IMG/VR virus record: IMGVR_UViG_3300042922_000196
Location: 1 to 20,989 of that record
Direction: 5' to 3' (one strand)
Length of the DNA stretch: 20,989 nucleotides
DNA from: a virus
Shown here: positions 1-6,868 of the stretch, one piece after another
Layout: the number at the start of each line of letters is the position of its first letter
How positions within the stretch are numbered: position 1 is the first letter of the stretch
Notes under the pieces: model-generated
Seen by the model: only the letters and a program-made list of their open reading frames with translations
What the model was told of the DNA's origin: nothing
Database searches by the model: none
Made by a program: the position numbers and the translations under genes

Positions 1-2168
1 GGGAATGCAAAAGTTACTATAGTAGATCCCCAATTTGATAGAAAACTTTTCAATCCATTAAATACATTGACAGCAGTATTTTTAACTGCATTAAATGCAC
101 CATTTACCATATTTCTAAATGTTTCAGATTTATTATAGGCAATTACAAGCCCTGCTCCTAATGCTGCTAAAGCAATTACAACCAAGCCTATTGGGTTAGC
201 TGCCATAGCTGCATTTAACAACCATTGTGCAGCAGTTACCAAACCTATTCTTCCGGCTGCTATTGCCGACTGTACTCCTGTGGCTACTATATTAACAATG
301 AAGCCTGCTGCTATCTTAGCACCGTTTGCTACAGCTTCTGCACCCGAAGTAACCATACTGGCTATGAAACTTGCTGCTACTTTTGCTCCTGCTATAACCG
401 CTTCTGCTCCTGTTTTAATTACATTGCCTATAAAGCTTATAGCAATCTTTCCACCGCTTATTACTGCTTCTGCCCCTGACCTAGCAACTCCAGCTATGAA
501 ATTGCCCATTTTAGATGCAGTTTCAACGCAACTCGAACCAATACTTTTTATGTTATCGACAAATAGCATACCACCTATTCGAGCAGTATCAAATCCATCT
601 TTCAACGCACTTCCTACTATTTTAAAACCAGAAACAGCTATTTTTGCTGAATCTATAGCACCTTTTACACCATTTATTGTACTTATTACACCTTTTCCAG
701 CTCCTAAAACTACCCAAAGCCCAGCTGCACCTACTGCCATATCTTTTATAACTGTTTTATGTGTAGTTGCAAAATCAAATACAGCTTTTAGTATAGGCAT
801 TACTTTAGTTCCAAGTGCTTCACCAATTTCTATAGATGTTTTAATTAAATTATCTAAATCAGTTTTATGCGCCTTTATTTCAACTGTAAGATTTTGAAAC
901 AGTTTTATTAATGGTGGCAAAAGTTGTTGTACAAGAGGAATTAAAGCCTTGGCCATAACTCCTCCTGTTGCCGCAACTTGCATCTTTAATACTTTTAACT
1001 GCTCCGCTGTTTCATGTGCTTGTTTCGGGTCTATTCCTATCCCTTTAACTTTAGATGCCTGTTCCTTAGCTTCTGTATAATTTTCTAGTAATGGTATAAG
1101 TTGTTGCCCTTTATTGCCTAATACATCTGCTGTAAATGCTTCTTCGTTTCCTGCATCACTAGCTTTTTTATATCCTGCCGCTAAAGCATCTAATTGTTTA
1201 GGAATAGGCAATAATTTACCCTGTGCATCAGTAAGGCTTACACCATACTTATTAAGCGATATGGCAGTAGCGTTGGTTAGTTGTTCGCCACCACTCATAG
1301 TTTTTTGTAATTTTTCATTGGCAGTAGATAAAGCTAATTGTGCAGATTGAACTTGAGTAGAACCCTTGGGATATTTAGCCATTGTTTCATTTAAACTTTT
1401 GGTAGCTTTGTCTACATCTAAATGTGCCTTTTGTAAATCTAATGCACTAGCTTTACTTTTTGCAGAAGAAGCCGCTTGCTTCCCAAGAGCACCATCCAAT
1501 TTAGTAAAGGTACTAATTACTGGTTGTGCATCTACTCCGGCTATTGATAGCATTTTGTTTAATCCTGCTGCTTCTGTAGTTGAAACATGAAGTTTTTGAC
1601 TTAACTTATAAGCGTTATCTCCCGCATTTATAGCCCCTTCTGTAAACTTTATAAGTCCTCCTGCTCCTGCAAGTGTTGCTGTTATTCCTAAAAAAGCATT
1701 TCTTAGTGTAGTTATTTTACTTCTAGCACCTTCAATACTAGTTGATGCATTAGTGGAAAACTCTTTAAATGTAATTTTCTTTGAATCATCATTAGTTTTC
1801 TTTAACTCTGAATCAACCTTTTGCAAACTAGTTTCTGTTTTAGCATAAGAACTTATAGCATTATTTAACTTAATACTTAGGTTTTGTGTTGCATTACTGA
1901 ATTCCCCTGTTTCTGCCTTTGACCTTTCATAGGCATCACGTAAAGCAGTTATTTTAGCTTTCTGTAATCCCATGCTATTACCTAAATACTCTGCCTTTGC
2001 TCTTAATTGGTCCGTAGAAGTACCAAAGTTCCTAAGATTAGCAGATGTAGCATTAAATTCACTTTTAAGAACGCTCATAGACTTGCTAAGTCCTGCAACC
2101 CCTTGTGTAAATAAACTATCATCTATTCCAACCTTTACTTTTAATCCTTGAACACTGTCTTCTGCCAT
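1..2168 (-). CDS. Phage tail tape measure protein (C-terminus beyond window)
   Basis: The frame is open from an ATG at 2168 to the left edge, giving about 722 codons with no stop, so the C-terminus is missing. AGGTAG lies just upstream. The N-terminus (VGIDDSLFTQGVAGLSKSM) and a long charged, coiled-coil-like region up to about residue 130 are typical of tape measure proteins, which set siphophage tail length and are threaded inside the tail tube. Hydrophobic segments follow, then four 22-residue repeats, then the common tape measure motif NPIGLVVIALAALGAG and an NKSETFRN stretch. It follows the tail assembly chaperone pair, the standard siphophage order. The tape measure assignment is strong. 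No lytic or peptidase domain is seen in the visible part. Confidence 0.93.
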   Translation of the reverse strand, partial: MAEDSVQGLKVKVGIDDSLFTQGVAGLSKSMSVLKSEFNATSANLRNFGTSTDQLRAKAEYLGNSMGLQKAKITALRDAYERSKAETGEFSNATQNLSIKLNNAISSYAKTETSLQKVDSELKKTNDDSKKITFKEFSTNASTSIEGARSKITTLRNAFLGITATLAGAGGLIKFTEGAINAGDNAYKLSQKLHVSTTEAAGLNKMLSIAGVDAQPVISTFTKLDGALGKQAASSAKSKASALDLQKAHLDVDKATKSLNETMAKYPKGSTQVQSAQLALSTANEKLQKTMSGGEQLTNATAISLNKYGVSLTDAQGKLLPIPKQLDALAAGYKKASDAGNEEAFTADVLGNKGQQLIPLLENYTEAKEQASKVKGIGIDPKQAHETAEQLKVLKMQVAATGGVMAKALIPLVQQLLPPLIKLFQNLTVEIKAHKTDLDNLIKTSIEIGEALGTKVMPILKAVFDFATTHKTVIKDMAVGAAGLWVVLGAGKGVISTINGVKGAIDSAKIAVSGFKIVGSALKDGFDTARIGGMLFVDNIKSIGSSCVETASKMGNFIAGVARSGAEAVISGGKIAISFIGNVIKTGAEAVIAGAKVAASFIASMVTSGAEAVANGAKIAAGFIVNIVATGVQSAIAAGRIGLVTAAQWLLNAAMAANPIGLVVIALAALGAGLVIAYNKSETFRNMVNGAFNAVKNTAVNVFNGLKSFLSNWGSTIVTFAF
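240..503 (-). repeat. Four tandem 66-bp (22-residue) repeats in the tape measure gene
   Basis: Translated units begin at 503, 437, 371 and 305, and each is exactly 22 residues: NFIAGVARSGAEAV..., SFIGNVIKTGAEAV..., SFIASMVTSGAEAV... and GFIVNIVATGVQSA.... Gly, Ala and Ile/Val positions are kept while the DNA has diverged. 22 is two hendecads (11 residues), a period known in tape measure helices. Confidence 0.85.
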
Positions 2169-2186
2169 TGGCTACACCTACCTTTC

Positions 2187-2420
2187 TTAAAATAAAACAT
2201 TATCTATATAATCCATTTCACTCTCTTTATCTTTAATTCCATTTACTTCTTTATAGGTCTTAAATAGAGCATTTAATTTCTTTGGTGTGCATTTCCAAAA
2301 TTGTTCTTCTGTCATTTTTAACAAAATAGTTCCACAATAAAATAGCCAAGACCAATCCCATTCATTACTGGAATTACTCTCGGCTTCTATTCCCCCGTAT
2401 TTTCTTCTTGCTCTGGCATA
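2187..2420 (-). CDS. Tail assembly chaperone extension (gpT-like), probably made by -1 frameshift
   Basis: This open stretch is in the -1 frame relative to the upstream chaperone gene and overlaps its end. It is bounded by a TGA at 2421-2423 and ends with TAA at 2187-2189. It has no good start of its own: the first internal ATG lacks a ribosome binding site. The product segment contains MTEEQFWKCTPKKLNAL, which matches the usual gpT-type pattern (M-x-EEEFW-x-x-TP-x-x-L). In lambda and many Gram-positive phages this segment is fused to gpG by programmed slippage and helps load the tape measure during tail assembly. If slippage occurs at the five-G run, the fusion would be 181 residues (113 + 68). 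The frame relation is seen directly; the slippage is inferred. Confidence 0.78.
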   Translation of the reverse strand, partial: YARARRKYGGIEAESNSSNEWDWSWLFYCGTILLKMTEEQFWKCTPKKLNALFKTYKEVNGIKDKESEMDYIDNVLF

Positions 2421-2731
2421 TCATTCGAAAGAGCGATATCCATTTTTTCTTTCATACCTACCAAGGTTTCAAGATCTAATTTCTTGCCAACATCTTTTAA
2501 TGTAACTTTTTCATTTTCAACCTTAACCATGGCATATAATGCTGCTCTTACGGCACTTATTTTTGGTTTTTGTAAATCTTCCAAGGCTTGAAAAACATCT
2601 TCGTTAGGATATACATTCTCTATTTCACATAAAACATTGAAATCAAATGTAACTTGATATTCCTCTCCATCAAAAGTGAATGATGGTATATCGGTTTTCT
2701 TTGTTTTTAATTCTTTTCCTTTAACTGCCAT
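2387..2731 (-). CDS. Tail assembly chaperone (gpG-like)
   Basis: A 114-residue protein starting at an ATG behind TAGGAGGAATTTAA. It sits between the major tail protein and the tape measure gene, the fixed position of the gpG-type chaperone in siphophages. The N-terminal half (residues 12-50) has the strand-rich pattern FTFDGEEYQVTFDFNVLCEIE, common in Gram-positive phage chaperones. The C-terminus is acidic (EQEENTGE) and stops just where a -1 frame continues. Such chaperones coat the tape measure while the tail tube polymerises and are absent from the virion. The assignment rests on position, size and the frameshift layout more than on strong sequence motifs. Confidence 0.8.
   Translation of the reverse strand: MAVKGKELKTKKTDIPSFTFDGEEYQVTFDFNVLCEIENVYPNEDVFQALEDLQKPKISAVRAALYAMVKVENEKVTLKDVGKKLDLETLVGMKEKMDIALSNDMPEQEENTGE
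2389..2398 (-). promoter_or_regulatory. Candidate -1 ribosomal slippage site (GGGGG before TAG)
   Basis: Reading the minus strand, the 0-frame ends ACG GGG GAA TAG and five consecutive G residues lie at 2396-2392. A tRNA on GGG can slip back one base and re-pair perfectly with GGG; the next codon would pair less well, so this is not a textbook XXXYYYZ heptamer. The shift must occur between the -1 frame TGA at 2421-2423 and the 0-frame TAG at 2387-2389, and this is the best site in that interval. Confidence 0.55.
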
Positions 2732-2742
2732 TTAAATTCCTC

Positions 2743-3573
2743 CTATGATGCTGTTACAGTAACTACACAAGTTGCTGTTTTGTTTCCATCAACTGTAGTA
2801 GCTGTAATAGTTGCTGTTCCTGCTGCTACTGCTGTAACTTTACCACTGCCATTAACTGTTGCAATTAATGGATTTGAAGTAGTCCAGTTTATTAATTTAT
2901 TTGTAGCGCCAGTAGGTGCATAAGTTACTATAAGAGTGTCATTTGCTCCTACTACAATAGAATCAGTGGTTTTATTTAATGTAATACTAGTAATAGCTAT
3001 ACTTGGTGGAATTGTAGGAACTGCTGTAAGCCATCCTGCCAAAGCATTAATATCTACACCCGGTTCATCATCATCTGCTATAAGTCTCCAATTGCCATCA
3101 GATTCTCTAGGAATAAATGTAGCTTTTAATGTAGCTGTTTGTGTTTTTAACTTATCTGCATCTGTGTCATAATTATCCGCTGTTAGTTCAAATTGTCCTT
3201 TAAATAAACATACATATCTATAATGTACTTTATCAGACTTTAAAGATCTAAAACTCATGGCTACCCACGGTGGCACATCATTTTTATTCTCAACTAGCAC
3301 GCCGTTAATTAATTGAGAACCCTGTAAAAATGCTCTTGTAGCTGGGCCTAATTGATTTAATTCTATTTCTACATCTATGGAATCGAATTTCTGTATAATT
3401 TCTTCTATATTATCGTCAGAGTATTGCATCTCGCTTGTTGATTTAGGTGTTATTTTTGCACTTACCGACCTTTCATATTTGGTCATATTTCCGTATTGAG
3501 CTGTTCCACCTATAATATCTGTGTTATCTGTTAAAGGTGCAAAACTTACATCTCTTAAACCTATTTGTCTCAT
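2743..3573 (-). CDS. Major tail tube protein (phi13-type) with C-terminal Ig-like (Big_2) domain
   Basis: A 276-residue protein. Residues 1-185 look like a phi13/TP901-type major tail protein, with an opening MRQIGLRDVSFAPLTDN, a QLGPATRAFLQG segment and a KTQTATLKATFIPRESDG strand region. It would polymerise into the tail tube. After a proline-containing linker (TAVPTIPPS), residues 194-274 form a bacterial Ig-like domain: SITLNKTTDSIVVG, INWTTSNPLIATVNGSGKVT, AAGTATITATT and CVVTVTAS are signature pieces. Such domains decorate the tail surface and are thought to bind weakly to carbohydrates. Here the domain is encoded in frame, not reached by frameshift. The gene starts within a 23-bp segment also found at the capsid gene start. 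Confidence 0.92.
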   Translation of the reverse strand: MRQIGLRDVSFAPLTDNTDIIGGTAQYGNMTKYERSVSAKITPKSTSEMQYSDDNIEEIIQKFDSIDVEIELNQLGPATRAFLQGSQLINGVLVENKNDVPPWVAMSFRSLKSDKVHYRYVCLFKGQFELTADNYDTDADKLKTQTATLKATFIPRESDGNWRLIADDDEPGVDINALAGWLTAVPTIPPSIAITSITLNKTTDSIVVGANDTLIVTYAPTGATNKLINWTTSNPLIATVNGSGKVTAVAAGTATITATTVDGNKTATCVVTVTAS

Positions 3574-3592
3574 TTAGCATCTTTCCTTTCAA
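3570..3592 (-). promoter_or_regulatory. Translation initiation region shared with the capsid gene (copy at major tail gene)
   Basis: These 23 bases span the ribosome binding site (GAAAGGAAAG on the minus strand) and the ATG of the major tail gene. They are identical base for base to 6199-6221 at the major capsid gene. Flanking sequence differs, so the identity is limited to the initiation region. Both genes encode the most abundant virion proteins. Confidence 0.85.
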
Positions 3593-3593
3593 C

Positions 3594-3923
3594 TTAAATA
3601 TTTTCTTCTAAATAAAATATTGTAATAGCTGTATGATATTTCTTGGCTACATCATCATAATTTAAATCTCTTATTTCTGATATTCTAAAATCTTTTGTTT
3701 CTAATATATTGCCTATTTGTTCTGCTAAATCTCCTATATCACCGTTATAATAAAGATCAATTTGTATATAATAGCCTGTACTTTCTCTTTCATCATCAGA
3801 AGAATCTTCTGGTTGTATTAAATAATAAAAAAAAGTAGCATAAGTTGAAGCGGTACCAAGATATTTCTGATAATATATTGGTACCAAGGGCTTTACAGTA
3901 TTAATTATTAACTCATTAATCAC
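3594..3923 (-). CDS. Putative tail completion/terminator protein
   Basis: A 109-residue protein with a probable GTG start at 3923. AAGGGG lies about 10 bases upstream inside the preceding gene, and the stop of that gene overlaps this start. It lies between the HK97 gp10-like gene and the major tail protein, where siphophages encode the tail terminator or completion protein (SPP1 gp17-like) that caps the tail tube and joins it to the head. The N-terminus (INTVKPLVPIYYQKYLG) and the later strand-rich region (GYYIQIDLYYNGD, HTAITIFYLEE) suit this small alpha/beta fold. I infer the role from position; the sequence alone would not name it. Confidence 0.6.
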   Translation of the reverse strand: MINELIINTVKPLVPIYYQKYLGTASTYATFFYYLIQPEDSSDDERESTGYYIQIDLYYNGDIGDLAEQIGNILETKDFRISEIRDLNYDDVAKKYHTAITIFYLEENI

Positions 3924-4287
3924 TCTTAGCCAACCCCTTTGCTATTTCTTGTTTCAACCTTGCTAACACTTCTTTTTTATTTTTCTCAAAAGCTGGTCTT
4001 AAGAATGGATGCTTATATTCTACATACCAACTATAGTTAGCTACTTTATCCGTATCACCAACATATACAAATTTACCTTCTTTACTCATTTTCACATTAG
4101 ATATTTTCAAAGATTTTCTTAAGTCGCCTGTTCTATCTATAAAAGCTGTAGTTGCCTTGGCATCATCAAGAATAGGCTCGGCACTTTTTTTGAGCGAATC
4201 ATTTTCTAGTTTTACACCCTCTTTACCCATCTTTTCGATTTTGGACATTATCTCACTTAATCCCTCTGTCTCGAATGTACTAGCCAT
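3916..4287 (-). CDS. HK97 gp10-like head-tail/tail completion protein
   Basis: A 123-residue protein. Features of the HK97 gp10 family are visible: an N-terminal helix (LSEIMSKIEKMGKEG), a middle part with RTGDLRKSLKIS (the family's usual RTG-x-L), and a C-terminal YVEYKHPFLRPAFEKNKKE ending in a long helix (HPFLRPA is a family hallmark). Proteins of this group act at the head-tail interface. The start sits behind GGATGGTGAGGAATA, and the gene overlaps both neighbours by 8 bases, consistent with translational coupling across the connector block. Confidence 0.85.
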   Translation of the reverse strand: MASTFETEGLSEIMSKIEKMGKEGVKLENDSLKKSAEPILDDAKATTAFIDRTGDLRKSLKISNVKMSKEGKFVYVGDTDKVANYSWYVEYKHPFLRPAFEKNKKEVLARLKQEIAKGLAKSD

Positions 4288-4612
4288 TATTCCTCACCAT
4301 CCTTGCTCTTAAAATCAGGAATCTACGTTGTTGTAAATAATCATCAATATCGACAATGTCATAAATAACATTGTTATATTTTACTTTCATAGATGTATCA
4401 AAGTTAGGTCTATATCTAATTTTAAAATTTAATATACCTTCCATATTTTCTGTATTATCTGCATAGAATTGTTTGTTTGATATACCCATTATTTTAGTCC
4501 ACGCCTTTATAGCTGTAGATTCGTCTAAATCGGTGGTAGGATATCCATTAGGTGTTTGACCTTCTATTGTATGACCTATTAAAATTCTTTTATTTAACTC
4601 GCCACTCTGCAT
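4280..4612 (-). CDS. Head closure protein (SPP1 gp16-like, phage head-tail joining family)
   Basis: A 110-residue protein opening MQSGELNKRILIGHT, typical of the head-tail joining family, which starts with a short Gly/Leu-Arg-Ile strand. It also has AIKAWTKIMGISNKQFY and the conserved late segment FKIRYRPN...YDIVDIDDYLQQRRFLILRAR. These proteins bind below the connector, close the channel after packaging and provide the tail docking surface. AGGTGAGAAT stands before the ATG. Order and spacing with the upstream gp6-like gene and downstream gp10-like gene match HK97-type phages. Confidence 0.85.
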   Translation of the reverse strand: MQSGELNKRILIGHTIEGQTPNGYPTTDLDESTAIKAWTKIMGISNKQFYADNTENMEGILNFKIRYRPNFDTSMKVKYNNVIYDIVDIDDYLQQRRFLILRARMVRNNG

Positions 4613-4620
4613 ATTCTCAC

Positions 4621-4932
4621 CTACTCAATAACTATTGTGGTCGTATCTATAATTTCAGCCATAGAAAGTTTATCAAGTATAGTGGAAACTATAACATCTC
4701 TTTTATCAGTAACTACATAACCGCTTCTATTTTCATACATATCATTTATAAGTTTCTTTTGAAGTAATCCAGCCAATTTAGTTAACTTTTCATCTATTTT
4801 ATAGTCCTCACCAGCACAATCATCTATATAAATCTGGCTTACTTCTATAAGTTCATTTAAATAGTCATCATCCTCGGTTATATCATTATCTATTTTTATA
4901 TAATTTTTTACTTCACCTAATGTTAGAGCCAT
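4621..4932 (-). CDS. Head-tail connector protein (gp6-like)
   Basis: A 103-residue, mostly helical protein. Its start MALTLGEVKNYIKIDND and the following DDDYLNELIEVSQIYIDDCAG are the standard opening of gp6-like/QLRG connector proteins, which form a ring below the portal. The ribosome binding site is GGGAGGGA. It lies directly downstream of the capsid gene, separated from it by a short hairpin at 4955-4974. The family call comes from the N-terminal motif and from its place as the first gene after the capsid. Confidence 0.85.
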   Translation of the reverse strand: MALTLGEVKNYIKIDNDITEDDDYLNELIEVSQIYIDDCAGEDYKIDEKLTKLAGLLQKKLINDMYENRSGYVVTDKRDVIVSTILDKLSMAEIIDTTTIVIE

Positions 4933-4954
4933 ATAATCCCTCCCAAATTAAAAT

Positions 4955-4974
4955 AGAAGGGCATTAACCCCTCT
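4955..4974 (-). terminator. Hairpin just after the capsid gene (partial terminator or mRNA-end candidate)
   Basis: On the minus strand AGAGGGG pairs with CCCUUCU (seven pairs, one of them G-U) around the loop UUAAUG, and AUUUUAAUUU follows. It lies 5 bases after the capsid stop and before the connector gene. The U-rich tail is broken by A residues, so a leaky terminator or a 3' stabilising stem is more likely than a full stop. Confidence 0.5.
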
Positions 4975-4978
4975 ATAA

Positions 4979-6202
4979 TTATGCTAATGGTAATTGTCCA
5001 GCAATATATAATTTATCGCTGGAATCCACTTGCACGACATCTAAATATTCAATTACTCTTGCATAAGTCATGTTCTTAGTGAATCCAGCTTCTGTAGATA
5101 CTGCAAAACTGTAAGTTCCATTATCTACAAATTTAACTGCATCCATGCAATCTCCATAGAATATAGGCGCTTCCATTACTGGCGCTTCTGTTGTTCCAGT
5201 ATTTATAGAAGGCAACATGTAATTAGAGAATATATTCACAGGTAATCCCACAAATAATTTCTGCGTTGAATCAGCTGGATTAGGTTGTAATATCGGCCTT
5301 CCAAAACTATCTAATGCAGAATCTAATACATTAAATCCGTCTTGATTTGTACAAATACAACCATTAGCCAAAGCGGCAGGGTCTAAATCAATGTTTATGC
5401 TAGCTTTAAGAGCTTTCCAATCTGCAATAGCTTTTATTGTTTTACCAACCTTAAGTTTTGCAACTGCCATAGCATTTTCTGTTATAACTGCTTTTCTCGC
5501 AAATATTTCAGCTATATAACTTTCTAGTGCTTGGTCAGTGAAGCTTAAAAGAGTATTGGAAATAGGAATAATAGCACCTTTTTCAGCTAATGCAAATTTC
5601 TTATTTACAAATTTAATATCATTTGCTTCTGGTATTTCTGCGGTGCCGTCTTCAGAGAAATCTACAAGACCTGTTACAGTTTCAAATCCTTCTACTGGAA
5701 ATGATCCTGTTAGTGCAGTTGCTGGAATATGACCTAATACAGTTCTAAAACTCTTATATTGTCTTATAAGCTTATTTATTGTGGTGCTAATTGCTTGTGG
5801 TAGAACATAACCTTCGCCATTTGCGCCCCAAAAATTAGGATCAGTACCATTACCGCCGGCACCATTTGCAAGTAAAGCTCTTTCTTCTTTACTTAATTCT
5901 TTATTCATCATTGTTTTAACAATTGCTCTCAATACCATAGAATCATTTTTCTTGGTTTCTCTAGTTTCTGTTGGCTTATTTTCCTTTTCTCTTTTTTCTT
6001 TTTCCTGTTCTTGCTGCTGTCTTTTTAATTCTTCCTGTTCTTCTTTTTCTAAATCCTCTGTTATTACTAATTTTGATTCTAAAGCTTTTTTCTCTGCCAC
6101 TGCTGCTTCTGCTTCTGTAATCTTATCCTCATCCATTAAGCTTCTTATTTGAGTTTTCTTTTCCTCTATCTTTTGTCTTATTTGAATACTTGTTAACTTC
6201 AT
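4979..6202 (-). CDS. Major capsid protein (HK97 fold) with N-terminal scaffold (delta) domain
   Basis: A 407-residue protein. Residues 1-90 are a highly charged coiled coil (KIEEKKTQIRSLMDEDKI, LKRQQQEQEKEKREKEN) matching the HK97 delta domain, which acts as an internal scaffold and is removed by the prohead protease encoded just upstream. The mature part starts around residue 105-120 (ANGAGGNGTDPNFWGANGEG) and continues with typical HK97 pieces: GYVLPQAISTTINKLI, FPVEGFETVTG and EKGAIIPISNTLLSF. The C-terminal part contains VSTEAGFTKNMTYARVIEYLD. No separate scaffold gene is present, which fits the built-in delta domain. The start shares a 23-bp initiation region with the major tail gene. 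Confidence 0.95.
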   Translation of the reverse strand: MKLTSIQIRQKIEEKKTQIRSLMDEDKITEAEAAVAEKKALESKLVITEDLEKEEQEELKRQQQEQEKEKREKENKPTETRETKKNDSMVLRAIVKTMMNKELSKEERALLANGAGGNGTDPNFWGANGEGYVLPQAISTTINKLIRQYKSFRTVLGHIPATALTGSFPVEGFETVTGLVDFSEDGTAEIPEANDIKFVNKKFALAEKGAIIPISNTLLSFTDQALESYIAEIFARKAVITENAMAVAKLKVGKTIKAIADWKALKASINIDLDPAALANGCICTNQDGFNVLDSALDSFGRPILQPNPADSTQKLFVGLPVNIFSNYMLPSINTGTTEAPVMEAPIFYGDCMDAVKFVDNGTYSFAVSTEAGFTKNMTYARVIEYLDVVQVDSSDKLYIAGQLPLA

Positions 6203-6221
6203 TTAGCATCTTTCCTTTCAA
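6199..6221 (-). promoter_or_regulatory. Translation initiation region shared with the major tail gene (copy at capsid gene)
   Basis: These 23 bases are identical to 3570-3592 and cover the AAGGAAAG ribosome binding site and start codon of the capsid gene. An out-of-frame ATG lies 7 bases upstream of the true ATG in both copies. See the matching entry at the tail gene. Confidence 0.85.
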
Positions 6222-6241
6222 TTTTGGGTATAAAAAAAGAA

Positions 6242-6850
6242 CTATAGCTCTAACTCTAGTTCCAATTTCTTTTTTCTTAATTCTATTTTTTCACTTTTCT
6301 TGGTCTTTTCTCTCTCAATATCCTCTTTCTTCACTTTTGCCCTTGCTGAAACTGTAGTGTCAGTATACTGTGGATTAGATAATATAGTGCCTTCATACAA
6401 ACATATTTTGGTCAAAGTATCTGTAAAGGTATCGGTATTAGGATCATAGCTATCTTTGTCATCTAAAATATCAAATCCAAAGCTACAGCCTATCATTAAT
6501 CCACTTTTGACCAGATTAATAACATCATTTACATAACTTATATTTGTATCTACTGTGGCAATAAAGTGTAATCCTATATTATCAGTATCTAACTGTAAAC
6601 TCCCTGCTTCTGTACTAGCTAATGGCTTAGTCCAATCATGGGCATATAGTAAAAATATATTGTGTCCATCTGCTAAAGTATCATCAAAGGCATGTGGGTC
6701 TATTTGTTCTACATATCCAGCAAATAATGTGGTAGGACTATTAAATTTAGCAATATATCCTTCTAAAGTAGCAGTACCATCATTATTATTCGTAGCAGCT
6801 CTTATTTCTACTTTATGGTTTAAATTTCTAATTTCATTTACCCTGTTCAA
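6242..6850 (-). CDS. Prohead (HK97-family) maturation protease
   Basis: A 202-residue protein with a TTG start at 6850 behind AAGGCGGTGATAAG. The HK97 protease pattern is clear: residues 28-34 TLEGYIA, GYVEQIDPHAF at 45-55, catalytic His71 in LLYAHDWTKPLA, and catalytic Ser123 in LMIGCSFGF; Glu153 in the CLYEGTILSNP segment may complete the site. The enzyme is packaged in the prohead and cleaves the capsid delta domains before self-destruction. The C-terminal 30 residues are almost all Lys and Glu, a tail probably used for targeting or removed by autocleavage. It lies between portal and capsid genes as in HK97-type phages. Confidence 0.93.
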   Translation of the reverse strand: MNRVNEIRNLNHKVEIRAATNNNDGTATLEGYIAKFNSPTTLFAGYVEQIDPHAFDDTLADGHNIFLLYAHDWTKPLASTEAGSLQLDTDNIGLHFIATVDTNISYVNDVINLVKSGLMIGCSFGFDILDDKDSYDPNTDTFTDTLTKICLYEGTILSNPQYTDTTVSARAKVKKEDIEREKTKKSEKIELRKKKLELELEL

Positions 6851-6868
6851 CTTATCACCGCCTTTCAG

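Noticed and set aside
280-897. Long plus-strand reading frame opposite the tape measure gene
   Set aside because: It mirrors the Ala/Gly-rich coding strand, lacks a ribosome binding site, and lies wholly inside a well-supported minus-strand gene; other plus-strand frames in the window are similar shadows.
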